The notes under the pieces are model-generated. The model was not told the origin of the DNA and made no database searches. It saw only the letters and a program-made list of their open reading frames with translations. A stretch of DNA of 34,312 bases, taken from assembly GCF_009377185.1 (NCBI RefSeq), contig NZ_VJZC01000045.1:1-34312 (forward strand). Reading direction: 5' to 3'. Each line of letters opens with the position of its first letter. Position 1 is the stretch's first letter. The translations under genes were made by a program, and so were the position numbers. Shown here one piece after another: positions 16,487 through 24,197 of this stretch. The stretch is from Streptomyces spongiae. GTDB taxonomy: Bacteria > Actinomycetota > Actinomycetes > Streptomycetales > Streptomycetaceae.

Positions 16487-17269
16487 ATGGACGAAGACCG
16501 CTGGATCGAGGTCGACGGACTGCACAAGATCTACCGGCCGCGCAGGTCCCGGCCGACCCACGCGCTCTCGGACATCACCTTCACCGTCCGGCGCGGTGAG
16601 TTCGTCTCGGTCGTCGGCCCCTCGGGGTGCGGCAAGACCACGCTGCTCAAGATCCTCGCCGGGATCGTCCCCAGGAGCGAGGGCACGGTCCGGGTCGCGG
16701 ACCGCGACGTGACAGGGCCGCTGCCCGAAGTGGGCATGGTCTTCCAGGCCGCCACGCTCCTGCCGTGGCGCACGATTCTGCAGAACGTGATGGTGCCCGT
16801 GGAGGTACGCAAGCTCGACACCCGTGTGTACCGGGAGCGGGCAAAGAGGTTGCTCGGGATGGTCGGCCTCGACGGCTTCGAGGGCACGTACCCCCATGAG
16901 CTGAGCGGTGGGATGCAGCAGCGTGCCGGTATCTGCCGGGCCCTGGTGCACGACCCGGCCGTGCTGCTGATGGACGAGCCCTTCGGAGCGCTCGACGCCA
17001 TGACCCGCGAGTACATGAACGTCGAGCTGCTGCGGATCTGGCGGGAGAGCGGCCAGACCGTCGTGTTCGTCACCCACTCCATCCCCGAGGCGGTGTTCCT
17101 CTCCGACCGCGTGGTGGTTCTCAGCCCCCGTCCCGGCCGTATCGCCGAGATCGTCGACATCGGGCTGGACCGCCCGCGTGCGCTCGCCGCCATGGCCTCG
17201 GACCGGGCCGGGGTCCATGTGGCGCGGATCCGCGCGCACTTCAGCATCGCCGGCGTGATCGACTCATGA
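16487..17269 (+). CDS. ABC transporter ATP-binding protein, SsuB/TauB-like
   Basis: 260 residues with all motifs: Walker A GPSGCGKT (44-51), Q87, signature LSGGMQQRAG (139-148), Walker B LLMDEP with D163/E164, and H197. The sequence PFGALDAMTREYMNVELLRIW is typical of nitrate/sulfonate/taurine importer ATPases. The ATG follows GGGAGGTCAGGA. The last four bases overlap the permease start (ATGA), showing coupled translation. It powers uptake of the ligand carried by the binding lipoprotein encoded just upstream. Confidence 0.95.
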   Translation: MDEDRWIEVDGLHKIYRPRRSRPTHALSDITFTVRRGEFVSVVGPSGCGKTTLLKILAGIVPRSEGTVRVADRDVTGPLPEVGMVFQAATLLPWRTILQNVMVPVEVRKLDTRVYRERAKRLLGMVGLDGFEGTYPHELSGGMQQRAGICRALVHDPAVLLMDEPFGALDAMTREYMNVELLRIWRESGQTVVFVTHSIPEAVFLSDRVVVLSPRPGRIAEIVDIGLDRPRALAAMASDRAGVHVARIRAHFSIAGVIDS

Positions 17270-18060
17270 AGCGCCTCCGCGTCGACCTGAGGGAGCGCCC
17301 CGAACTGCTGCTCGTTCCCGCCGTCTTCGTGGTCGTCATGCTGGCCTGGGAGTTCGCTGTCCCCGCCTTCGGGGTCGACGACTACGTGCTGCCGCGCCCC
17401 TCCCAGATCCTCGACGCCCTGCGGACGCAGCTGGCCGACCCGTTGTTCTGGGGCCATCTGAAGGTCACGGTGCTGGAGTCGCTGTACGGCTTCCTCCTCG
17501 GCGTGGGGGCGGCGCTGGTGCTGGGCACCGCCATCTCGCAGGTGCGGCTGATCGAGCGCACCTTCATGCCGTACGTCGTCGCCTTCCAGACCGTGCCCAA
17601 GGTGGCGCTGGCGCCGCTGTTCGTCGTGTGGTTCGGCTTCGGGATGACGAGCAAGGTCGTCATGGCGGCGGTGATCTCGTTCTTCCCGATGCTGGTCAAC
17701 GTGATCGAGGGGCTGCGTTCGGCCGACGCCGACCGAATCCAGATGCTCACGGTGTTCGGCGCCGGAAAGTTCCAGGTGTTCAGGATGGTGCGGCTGCCGA
17801 GCGCGCTGCCCTTCCTCTTCGCCGGTCTCGACATCGGGATCGTCTTCTCGATCCTCGGCGCGGTGGTCGGCGAGTTCATCGGCGCGAAGGAGGGCCTGGG
17901 ATACCTCCTGCTGCAGACCAACTACAACTTCGACATCGCCGGGATGTTCGCCGTGCTGGTGGTGCTCTCCGTACTGGGCCTGATCGCCCACTTCGTCATC
18001 CGTTTCGCCCAGAAACGCCTCGTCTTCTGGGCCGAGGAGAACCGGGTGCTCGGCGCATGA
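17266..18060 (+). CDS. ABC transporter permease, SsuC/TauC-like
   Basis: 264 residues with about six hydrophobic helices. The conserved cytoplasmic EAA-like loop, which docks the ATPase, is present as VFGAGKFQVFRMVRLPSALP. The N-terminal half includes the family-typical DDYVLPRPSQILDAL. It overlaps the ATPase gene by four bases and is followed 32 bases later by the amidohydrolase GTG. It forms the membrane channel of the importer, probably as a homodimer. Confidence 0.95.
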   Translation: MKRLRVDLRERPELLLVPAVFVVVMLAWEFAVPAFGVDDYVLPRPSQILDALRTQLADPLFWGHLKVTVLESLYGFLLGVGAALVLGTAISQVRLIERTFMPYVVAFQTVPKVALAPLFVVWFGFGMTSKVVMAAVISFFPMLVNVIEGLRSADADRIQMLTVFGAGKFQVFRMVRLPSALPFLFAGLDIGIVFSILGAVVGEFIGAKEGLGYLLLQTNYNFDIAGMFAVLVVLSVLGLIAHFVIRFAQKRLVFWAEENRVLGA

Positions 18061-18092
18061 GGAGTGCGGGACAACAACGTCAGGAGGACGGC

Positions 18093-19562
18093 GTGACCGA
18101 GTACGACCTGGTGGTGAAGGACGCCCGCGTCGTCACCCACGACCGTGACGACGCCCGGACCGCGGACATCGCGGTCAGCGACGGGCGGATCGCCGCCGTG
18201 GGACCCGGCCTCGCCGAGGGAGGCGCCCGTAGGGTGGTCGACGCCGGCGGCAGGCTGGCGTTCCCCGGCGTCGTCGACGCCCACCAGCACTGGGGGATCT
18301 ACAACCCGCCGGCCGAGGACGCGGTCACCGAGAGCCGCGCGTGCGCGCAGGGCGGGGTGACGACCGCCCTGACCTACATGCGGACCGGCCGGTACTACCT
18401 CAACAAGGGCGGTATGTACGCCGACTTCTTCCCCGAGGTGCTCGAAGCCGCCTCGGGCCGCGCCCACATCGACTACGGCTTCCACCTCGCGCCGATATCG
18501 CGCGGCCACATCGCCGAGATCCCCGACCTGATCGAGCGGTTCGGTGTCACCTCGTTCAAGGTCTTCATGTTCTACGGAAGCCACGGCCTGCACGGCAGGT
18601 CCGCCGACCAGAACGCGTTCCTGATGATCCCCGAGGACGAGCGGTACGACTACGCGCACTTCGAGTTCGTCATGCGTGGGGTACAGGCCGCACGCGAGCG
18701 GTTCCCGGACCTCGCCGACGAGATCTCGCTCTCCCTGCACTGCGAGACCGCCGAGATCATGACCGCGTACACCAAGCTGGTCGAGGAGGCGGGCGAGCTG
18801 ACCGGGCTCGCCGCCTACAGCGCCTCGCGGCCGCAGCACTCCGAGGGGCTCGCGGTCTCCATCGCCTCCTACCTGGCCCACGAGACCGGGTTACCGACCG
18901 TCAACCTGCTCCACCTGTCGTCCCGCAAGGCGGTCGACGCGGCCGTGCGGATGAGCCGGGCGTTCCCGCACATCGACTTCCGCCGCGAGGTCACCGTCGG
19001 GCATCTGCTCGCGGACATCACCACCGCCCACGGCGTCGGTGGCAAGGTCAATCCGCCGCTGCGGCCCCGCGACGACGTCGAGGCGCTGTGGGAGTACGTG
19101 CTCGACGGCACCGTCGACTGGGTCGTCAGCGACCACGCGTGCTGCCGCGAGGAGATGAAGTTCGGCGAGCCCGAGGACGACGTCTTCCTCGCCAGGGCCG
19201 GGTTCGGCGGCGCCGAGTACCTCCTCCCCGGTGTGATCACGGAGGGCACGAAGCGTGGCCTGTCCCTGGGCCGGATCGCCGCGCTGACCTCGTGGAACCC
19301 GGCCCGGCGCTACGGATTGCGCACCAAGGGCGCCCTCGCACCCGGCTTCGACGCCGACATCGCCCTGGTCGATCCGGGCCGCACCTGGACGGTACGGGCC
19401 GCGGAGTCGGAGTCGACGCAGGAGTACACCCCCTTCGAGGGCTTCGAGTTGACCGCCCAGGTCACGGACACCTTCCTGAGAGGCCACCACGTCCTGCGGG
19501 CCGGCAAGCTCGTCGGCGAGCCCGTCGGCGGCTATCTGCACCGCCCGACCCTCGGCACGTAG
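18093..19562 (+). CDS. Cyclic amidohydrolase, dihydroorotase/hydantoinase/allantoinase-like
   Basis: 489 residues from the GTG at 18093, five bases after AGGAGG; an ATG at 18057 overlapping the permease stop is a less likely start. The binuclear metal set of this superfamily is complete: H64 and H66 in DAHQHWG, the lysine to be carboxylated K156 in SFKVFMFY, H216 in SLHCE, H274 in NLLHLSS and D347 in VVSDHAC. These enzymes hydrolyse cyclic amides such as hydantoins, dihydropyrimidines or allantoin in the cytoplasm. Codon 267 (18891-18893) is TTA, implying bldA dependence, as for the binding protein of the same run. The gene order suggests that the imported ligand is its substrate. Confidence 0.92.
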   Translation: MTEYDLVVKDARVVTHDRDDARTADIAVSDGRIAAVGPGLAEGGARRVVDAGGRLAFPGVVDAHQHWGIYNPPAEDAVTESRACAQGGVTTALTYMRTGRYYLNKGGMYADFFPEVLEAASGRAHIDYGFHLAPISRGHIAEIPDLIERFGVTSFKVFMFYGSHGLHGRSADQNAFLMIPEDERYDYAHFEFVMRGVQAARERFPDLADEISLSLHCETAEIMTAYTKLVEEAGELTGLAAYSASRPQHSEGLAVSIASYLAHETGLPTVNLLHLSSRKAVDAAVRMSRAFPHIDFRREVTVGHLLADITTAHGVGGKVNPPLRPRDDVEALWEYVLDGTVDWVVSDHACCREEMKFGEPEDDVFLARAGFGGAEYLLPGVITEGTKRGLSLGRIAALTSWNPARRYGLRTKGALAPGFDADIALVDPGRTWTVRAAESESTQEYTPFEGFELTAQVTDTFLRGHHVLRAGKLVGEPVGGYLHRPTLGT

Positions 19563-19569
19563 GCATGCT

Positions 19570-19591
19570 GTCCGGGGACGTCACTTCGGAC
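19570..19591. terminator. Weak hairpin between convergent genes
   Basis: GTCCG (19570-19574) and CGGAC (19587-19591) could pair across a 12-base loop. They sit in the 32-base gap between the amidohydrolase stop and the SGNH hydrolase stop. The stem is short, so this call is tentative. Confidence 0.3.
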
Positions 19592-19594
19592 GCT

Positions 19595-20773
19595 TCAGCC
19601 GCTGCGGTCCGAGAAGGCGCCGTGGGCGGCGAAGGCCAGCCGGGCGAAGCGTTCGCCTATGCGGCGGTGGGTGGCGGCGTCGGGGTGGAGCTGGTCCGGC
19701 AGCGGGAGTTCGGCCGAGTCGGCGTCCCCGTAGAGGTCGCGGCCGTCGAGGTAGTGCAGGTTCGGGTCCTCGGCGGCCCGCTGCTCCACGATGCGGGCCA
19801 GCTCGTCCCGGATGACGTTGAGGGTCAGCTTCCCGACGGCGCGTTCCGCCGGATCACCCATGGCGACGAACCGCAGTCGGCCCGCGCTGAGGCCGGTGAA
19901 GTCCGGGGCGCAGGGGCCCGGAGTGTCCTCGTGGATGGGGCACAGGATGGGCGACACCACCAACAGAGGTGTGGTGGGGTGGCCTTCGCGGATGGTGTCG
20001 AGGAAGCCGTGAACGGCGGGGGTGAAGGCACGCAGGCGCATCAGGTCGGCGTTGACCAGGTTGATGCCGATCTTGACGCTGATCAGGTCGGCGGGGGTGT
20101 CGCGCATGGTGCGGGCGGTGAACGGGTCGAGCAGGGCGCTGCCTGCCAGGCCCAGGTTGACCAGTTCCACGCCCCCCAGGGAGGCGGCGAGTGCGGGCCA
20201 GATGGTGGTGGGGCCGGCCGCGTCGGAGCCGTGGCTGATGGAGCTGCCGTGGTGCAGCCACACCCGGCGACCCGGGTCCCGTGCGGGCTCGACGGGGGCG
20301 TCGGTGCGCAGGGCGCCGAGTTGGGTGGTCTCGTTGTGGGGAAGCCAGATCTCGACGTCCTTGAGGGCGTCGGACAGGCCCGTGAAGCGGACGGTGCCGG
20401 GCGGGCCGGGCTGTGTCTCGGCGGTCCCGTTGGCCATGTCGATGGTCATGATGTTGCCGCCCGTCACGCTGCCCTGGCCGGCCAGGTGACCGTCGACGAG
20501 CAGCTCGTACACGCCGTCGGGGCGGGGTGGTGCCCCCACGTAGACACGTTTGGTGCGCAGCGTGTCCAGTTCGACGGCGGTGGCCCGGGTGCGGAACACC
20601 AGCCGTACGCCCGACGGCTGGGCCTCGGCCATGGCCAGTTGCCCGTCGGCGCACTGGGCGCGGGCCCAGGCGGGCAGCCGGTGCGGTAACACGCCGTGCT
20701 CGGTGCGCTCCACGTCGAGGGCGCCGCGCAGGAGGTCCGCGGTGACGGGCGTGGTGGTCCAGTCGGTGTGCAT
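19595..20773 (-). CDS. SGNH/GDSL-family hydrolase
   Basis: About 392 residues from the ATG at 20773; an upstream ATG at 20815 has no ribosome site. An N-terminal beta-rich domain (about 1-160) precedes an SGNH esterase domain. The four blocks are visible: nucleophile S178 in HGSSISHG, glycine in NLGLAGS, N238 in KIGIN, and D360/H363 in LPDQLHPDAATH. There is no signal peptide, so it is probably cytoplasmic. Substrates of this family include acetylated sugars and lipids; none can be assigned here. Codon 29 (20687-20689) is TTA, predicting bldA control. It lies 56 bases downstream of a TetR gene on the same strand. Confidence 0.85.
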   Translation of the reverse strand: MHTDWTTTPVTADLLRGALDVERTEHGVLPHRLPAWARAQCADGQLAMAEAQPSGVRLVFRTRATAVELDTLRTKRVYVGAPPRPDGVYELLVDGHLAGQGSVTGGNIMTIDMANGTAETQPGPPGTVRFTGLSDALKDVEIWLPHNETTQLGALRTDAPVEPARDPGRRVWLHHGSSISHGSDAAGPTTIWPALAASLGGVELVNLGLAGSALLDPFTARTMRDTPADLISVKIGINLVNADLMRLRAFTPAVHGFLDTIREGHPTTPLLVVSPILCPIHEDTPGPCAPDFTGLSAGRLRFVAMGDPAERAVGKLTLNVIRDELARIVEQRAAEDPNLHYLDGRDLYGDADSAELPLPDQLHPDAATHRRIGERFARLAFAAHGAFSDRSG

Positions 20774-20829
20774 GGTGTGTGGTGCCTCAACCCTCTTGAT
20801 CGGTGTCCGGTCCATGTCGGCGCGCCGGC

Positions 20830-21420
20830 TCAGTCGGACGGGATGGACGGCGCGGGCCAGTTCCGCAGCAGGGCGTCGAGGGCGTCGATGACGCGCGTCC
20901 AGGTTTCCTGTGTGTCGGGGGCGCTGTGACTGAACCCTCCCCCGAGCTCCAGGGTGACGTAGCCGAGGAAGACGCTGCCCAGGAGCCTGACCGCGTGCGT
21001 CTGGTCCGGCTCGGTCAGGTCGTAGCCGCGCAGGATCGCTCGCGTCATCTGTGCGTGTCTGACGCCGGCGCTGGCGGCCGCCGTCTCCGGGGCGAGCCTC
21101 AGCTGGGCCGCGGCGTAACGGCCGGGGTGCTCGCGGGCGTAGTCGCGGTAGACGTCTCCCAGTGCGGCCAGGGCGTCCTTGCCTGCCCGTCCGGCCAGCG
21201 CGGCGGCACCCCGGTCGGCGAGTTCTTCCAGGGCGAGCAGGGCGATCCGGGTCTTGAGGTCGTCGGAGTTCTTCAGGTGCGAATACAGACTCGCGACCTT
21301 GACGTCGAAGCGTCGGGCGAGCGCCGAGACGGTCACCTCGTCGAAGCCGACCTCGTCGGCCAGCTCCGCACCCGCCTGAGCCAGGCGTTCCGGTGTCAGT
21401 CCCACGCGTGCCATAACCAC
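20830..21420 (-). CDS. TetR-family regulator with WHG-type C-terminal domain
   Basis: 196 residues. The N-terminal helix-turn-helix reads LADEVGFDEVTVSALARRFDVKVASLYSHLKNSDDL. The ligand domain contains the DVYRDYAREHPGRYAAA stretch typical of the WHG group. The GTG start at 21420 has AAGGAG eight bases upstream; an ATG at 21414 is the alternative. It is transcribed with the SGNH hydrolase gene and faces away from the coiled-coil gene. A palindrome overlapping its promoter indicates autoregulation. The inducer is unknown. Confidence 0.92.
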   Translation of the reverse strand: MVMARVGLTPERLAQAGAELADEVGFDEVTVSALARRFDVKVASLYSHLKNSDDLKTRIALLALEELADRGAAALAGRAGKDALAALGDVYRDYAREHPGRYAAAQLRLAPETAAASAGVRHAQMTRAILRGYDLTEPDQTHAVRLLGSVFLGYVTLELGGGFSHSAPDTQETWTRVIDALDALLRNWPAPSIPSD

Positions 21421-21439
21421 CCCTTCTTCTCCTTACTCG

Positions 21440-21472
21440 ATTATGTATTTACCTAAAGGGTTTAGGCAAATA
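21440..21472 (-). promoter_or_regulatory. TetR promoter with overlapping palindromic operator
   Basis: An AT-rich palindrome lies at 21446-21472: TATTTACCTAAA, then GGG, then TTTAGGCAAATA, with 11 of 12 positions symmetric. On the minus strand TTGCCT and CATAAT (21445-21440) form a -35/-10 pair with an 18-base spacer, and the palindrome fills the spacer and -35. A repressor bound there would block the TetR-SGNH promoter. The site also lies 55 bases before the divergent gene at 21527 and may control it too. Confidence 0.75.
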
Positions 21473-21526
21473 CAGAAGCTCGAAGGTCGAAGTGCGCCGA
21501 TGTCCGGCCCGTTGGAGCCTGGGGGC

Positions 21527-22429
21527 ATGGAGCGCAAAGGCGCACGTCGTCGCGGCGGCGATGAGCACGATGTGGAAGCGGTACTCGACGAGCTCTACGC
21601 CACTCCCCCGGCCCGCTTCGTCCCACGCCGCGAGGAGCTGGCCGCCGCCGCGCGGACGGCAGGCCGTGCCGAGGACGCCCGCCGGATCCACGCGGCCCGT
21701 CGCCCCACCCTGGCGGCGTGGGCCGCGAACCTGCTCCTGCGCTCCCGGCCGCAGGAGAGCCGGCAGTTCCTGGAGCTGGGGAACGCGCTGCGCGAGGCCC
21801 ACCGGGCCCTGGATCCCGACGCGATCAAGGAACTGTCCGCGCAGCGGCGGCGTATCGTCAGCGCGATGTCCCGGCAGGCGGCAGAGCTCGCCCTCGAAGC
21901 CGGGCACCGGCTGTCGGACACGGTGCGGCACGACGTCGAGTCCACCCTGAACGCGGTGCTCGCCGACCCGGACGCCGCCGACCAGTGGGCCGCCGGCCGT
22001 CTGCACAGCACCCTCACTCCGCCGGCCGCCTTCCCCTCCGCACGGCCGCAGACCGCGCCTGCATCGCCCCGGGCGGAGCGTACCGACGAACTCGCCGTGC
22101 GGCGGCGCGCGCGGGAGGAGGAACTCACCCGGGCCCGCGAGGCAGCCGAAGCGGCGGGGCAGCGGCTACGGGATCAGCGCGCGGAGCACACGGCTGCCGA
22201 AGCATCCCTGGAGCGGGCACGTGACAGACGGGACCAGGCCCATCAGCAGGTCGAGGCCACGGAGCAGCGCTTGCGGCAGGAGCGGGAGGTCCTCAAGCAG
22301 GCCGACCGTGACCACGGGCAGGCCGAGAAACAGCTCCATACCGCCGCCGACGCACTGGCCCGGGCCGAACGGGAGGCCCGCGAGGCATCTCGGGAGGTGG
22401 AACGCCTCGGGAGGCGGCGAGCCAGATAG
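21527..22429 (+). CDS. Alanine/arginine-rich coiled-coil protein
   Basis: 300 residues from the ATG at 21527 after GGAGCCTGGGGG; starts further upstream (21500, 21443) are possible, but the latter would put coding sequence over the operator. The first 160 residues form a helical domain with VLDELYATPPARFVPRREELAAAAR and LAAWAANLLLRSRP. The last 110 residues are a long charged coiled coil (EEELTRAREAAEAAGQRLRDQ and similar). It has no signal or membrane segment. Streptomyces encode similar cytosolic proteins of unknown role, and I cannot name a function. The stop codon lies within a tandem repeat. Confidence 0.8.
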   Translation: MERKGARRRGGDEHDVEAVLDELYATPPARFVPRREELAAAARTAGRAEDARRIHAARRPTLAAWAANLLLRSRPQESRQFLELGNALREAHRALDPDAIKELSAQRRRIVSAMSRQAAELALEAGHRLSDTVRHDVESTLNAVLADPDAADQWAAGRLHSTLTPPAAFPSARPQTAPASPRAERTDELAVRRRAREEELTRAREAAEAAGQRLRDQRAEHTAAEASLERARDRRDQAHQQVEATEQRLRQEREVLKQADRDHGQAEKQLHTAADALARAEREAREASREVERLGRRRAR

Positions 22430-22454
22430 GTGGTGCGTCAGATAGATGGTGCGT
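22423..22454 (+). repeat. Two tandem 16-base units across a stop codon
   Basis: CAGATAGGTGGTGCGT (22423-22438) is followed directly by CAGATAGATGGTGCGT (22439-22454), one base different, and then by the first three bases of a further copy. The TAG stop of the coiled-coil gene (22427-22429) is in the first unit, and TAG recurs in the second. Confidence 0.85.
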
Positions 22455-22538
22455 CAGCCGGGCGGGTCCCGTTCGGCGAGGCGTAACGATTCTCAAGGCC
22501 GCCGACGGCGTCGCCTGAGTCACTCCCCCTCGGGCAGC

Positions 22539-22574
22539 GGGCCGGACACCGCGGATCCGCGTGGTGTCCGGCCC
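22539..22574. terminator. Strong hairpin terminator
   Basis: GGGCCGGACACC (22539-22550) and GGTGTCCGGCCC (22563-22574) are perfect 12-base arms. The loop region contains GCGGATCCGC, itself a palindrome. It starts seven bases after the stop of the LCP gene (minus strand), which it most likely terminates, and it may also stop read-through from the coiled-coil gene. Confidence 0.85.
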
Positions 22575-22581
22575 GGTGGCG

Positions 22582-23967
22582 TCACCGTATGGCGTCGAGG
22601 TCGAGGTCCGTCCCTACGACGAGCGTCACCACGCCCGCGGCGGCGGCCGCGTCCTGGATGGCCTTGGCATCGGGCAGCCGGGAGGACAGGACCTCGGCCT
22701 GCTCGCGCAGCGCCTGCGGGTACGTGACCTTGGTGGTGCGGGTGTTCTCGGGAGCGTTGCCGGTGCCGACGACGGTGAGTCCGGCTTCGCGCAGCCTCTC
22801 GGCGACGGCGGCGGCCCGCCCGCTGACTCCCGTGCCGTTGAGGACCTGGACGCGCACGGAGGAGGCGTACACCGGGTTCTTCGCGTCCGCCGTCAGCTTC
22901 TTCTTGTCGACCTCCTTGTCGGTGGCGAGGGAGGTGAACAGGTCGGCGGCCTGCGGGTACTGCCACACGACGTTGGCCCGGTCGGCGGGCACGTCGGCCT
23001 CACGCGGGTAGTTGGGGACGGTCAGGAAGGTCAGCCGGTCCTTCGGTATGCCCTTGAGCTCGGAGGCCAGGCCGTAGAGCGGCTTGATGCCGGCCAGGTC
23101 CTCGTCCGTGGTCAGGGACTTCGTGGCGGACTCCAGGAAGCCGTACAGCGAGCTGGGGCTCGTCAGCTTGGACTGCGCCTTCTCGGCCAGGGCCTCCATG
23201 AACTCCTGCTGGCGGCCGATGCGGCCGATGTCCGAGCCGTCACCGACGCCGTAGCGGGCACGTACGTAGCCCAGCGCCTTCTCGTCCTTGACGGTCTGGC
23301 AGCCGGCTTCCAGGTCCAGGCGGGCCTTCTCGTCGTGGATGGCCTCCTCGGGGCAGACCTCGATACCCTCCAGGGCGTTGACCATCCCCTTGAAGCCCTG
23401 GAAGTCGACGGACATGAAGTGGTCGATGCGCAGCCCGGTGTTCGCCTCGACCGTCCTGATCGTGCAGGCGGCGGCGGAACCGACCTCGCCGGTGCTGCCG
23501 CCGATCGCGAACGCCGCGTTGATCTTGGAGCGTTGGGCGGTGGAGGTGGCGCCGTCGCCCTTGTCGCACTCCGGTATCTCCACCCACGAGTCACGCGGGA
23601 AGGACACCACGGTCGCCCACTTCCGGTTCGCCGGGATGTGCATCACCATCAGCGTGTCCGACTGCATGGTGGTCAGGTCCTTGCCGTACTTGGCGTTGGC
23701 ACCGTCGCGGCTGTCCGAGCCGACGACCACGATGTTCTTGGAGCCGGGGCTGAGGTTGACCGGCCGGCCCTCGCCGAGCTTGTTGTCGAGGTCGGCGGAC
23801 CCGATGTTGCCGTCCAGGCTCTGGTACAGCCAGGTACCGACACCGGCGACGCCGAGGACGGACACGGCCAGTCCGCCGACGACCCACGTGACGATCTTCC
23901 CCCGCCGGGTCAGCCGCGTAGGCCGGCCCCCGCTCGGCGCACGCCTCTGTTTTCCCCTGCTGCCCAC
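22582..23967 (-). CDS. LytR-CpsA-Psr (LCP) family cell-wall glycopolymer ligase
   Basis: About 461 residues from the GTG at 23967, which has a GGGGGAGGGG site; the frame is open up to 24060, but that part is Arg/Gly-rich and lacks a ribosome site. The order is a basic cytoplasmic tail, one membrane helix (about 26-46), an LCP catalytic domain and a C-terminal LytR_C domain (from VRVQVLNGTGVSGRAA). Conserved active-site residues of LCP enzymes are visible in GSDSRDG (D85, R87, D88), QSDTLMV (D104) and SFPRDSW (R125, D126). These enzymes transfer teichoic-acid-like or other polymers from lipid carriers to peptidoglycan outside the membrane. Confidence 0.93.
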   Translation of the reverse strand: MGSRGKQRRAPSGGRPTRLTRRGKIVTWVVGGLAVSVLGVAGVGTWLYQSLDGNIGSADLDNKLGEGRPVNLSPGSKNIVVVGSDSRDGANAKYGKDLTTMQSDTLMVMHIPANRKWATVVSFPRDSWVEIPECDKGDGATSTAQRSKINAAFAIGGSTGEVGSAAACTIRTVEANTGLRIDHFMSVDFQGFKGMVNALEGIEVCPEEAIHDEKARLDLEAGCQTVKDEKALGYVRARYGVGDGSDIGRIGRQQEFMEALAEKAQSKLTSPSSLYGFLESATKSLTTDEDLAGIKPLYGLASELKGIPKDRLTFLTVPNYPREADVPADRANVVWQYPQAADLFTSLATDKEVDKKKLTADAKNPVYASSVRVQVLNGTGVSGRAAAVAERLREAGLTVVGTGNAPENTRTTKVTYPQALREQAEVLSSRLPDAKAIQDAAAAAGVVTLVVGTDLDLDAIR

Positions 23968-24048
23968 CGGTGCCCCTCCCCCGTCTCGGCCGCACCGGGC
24001 CGGTCGACTCCCCACGCGTCCGATGCCGGTGCGCACCGGACGCCGCAA

Positions 24049-24066
24049 CTCTACGGCCATGTAGAG
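24049..24066. promoter_or_regulatory. Inverted repeat upstream of the LCP gene
   Basis: CTCTAC (24049-24054) and GTAGAG (24061-24066) flank a six-base spacer. The site is about 85 bases before the LCP start, inside a 230-base gap that must hold its promoter. An operator or promoter-associated site is inferred, with no family assignment. Confidence 0.35.
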
Positions 24067-24131
24067 ATACGTACGGCAGACGGGTACATCTCACGACACC
24101 CGGAACCGCACCACCCCACCGCCCGCCCTGA

Positions 24132-24143
24132 CCTGACGTCAGG
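24132..24143. promoter_or_regulatory. Perfect 12-base palindrome CCTGACGTCAGG
   Basis: CCTGACGTCAGG is fully self-complementary and lies between the M56 protease stop (24198) and the LCP gene. It is 165 bases before the LCP start. It could be a dimeric repressor site or the base of a short terminator for the M56/BlaI operon. I see no second copy nearby. Confidence 0.35.
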
Positions 24144-24197
24144 ACGCAGAAGCCTACGCGCCGCCCCGCGTTCGCATGTCCCGATATCCCGCTTCAC

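Noticed and set aside
15431..17239. 602-codon minus-strand open frame
   Set aside because: It is antisense to the SBP and ATPase genes, both of which are certain from their motifs.
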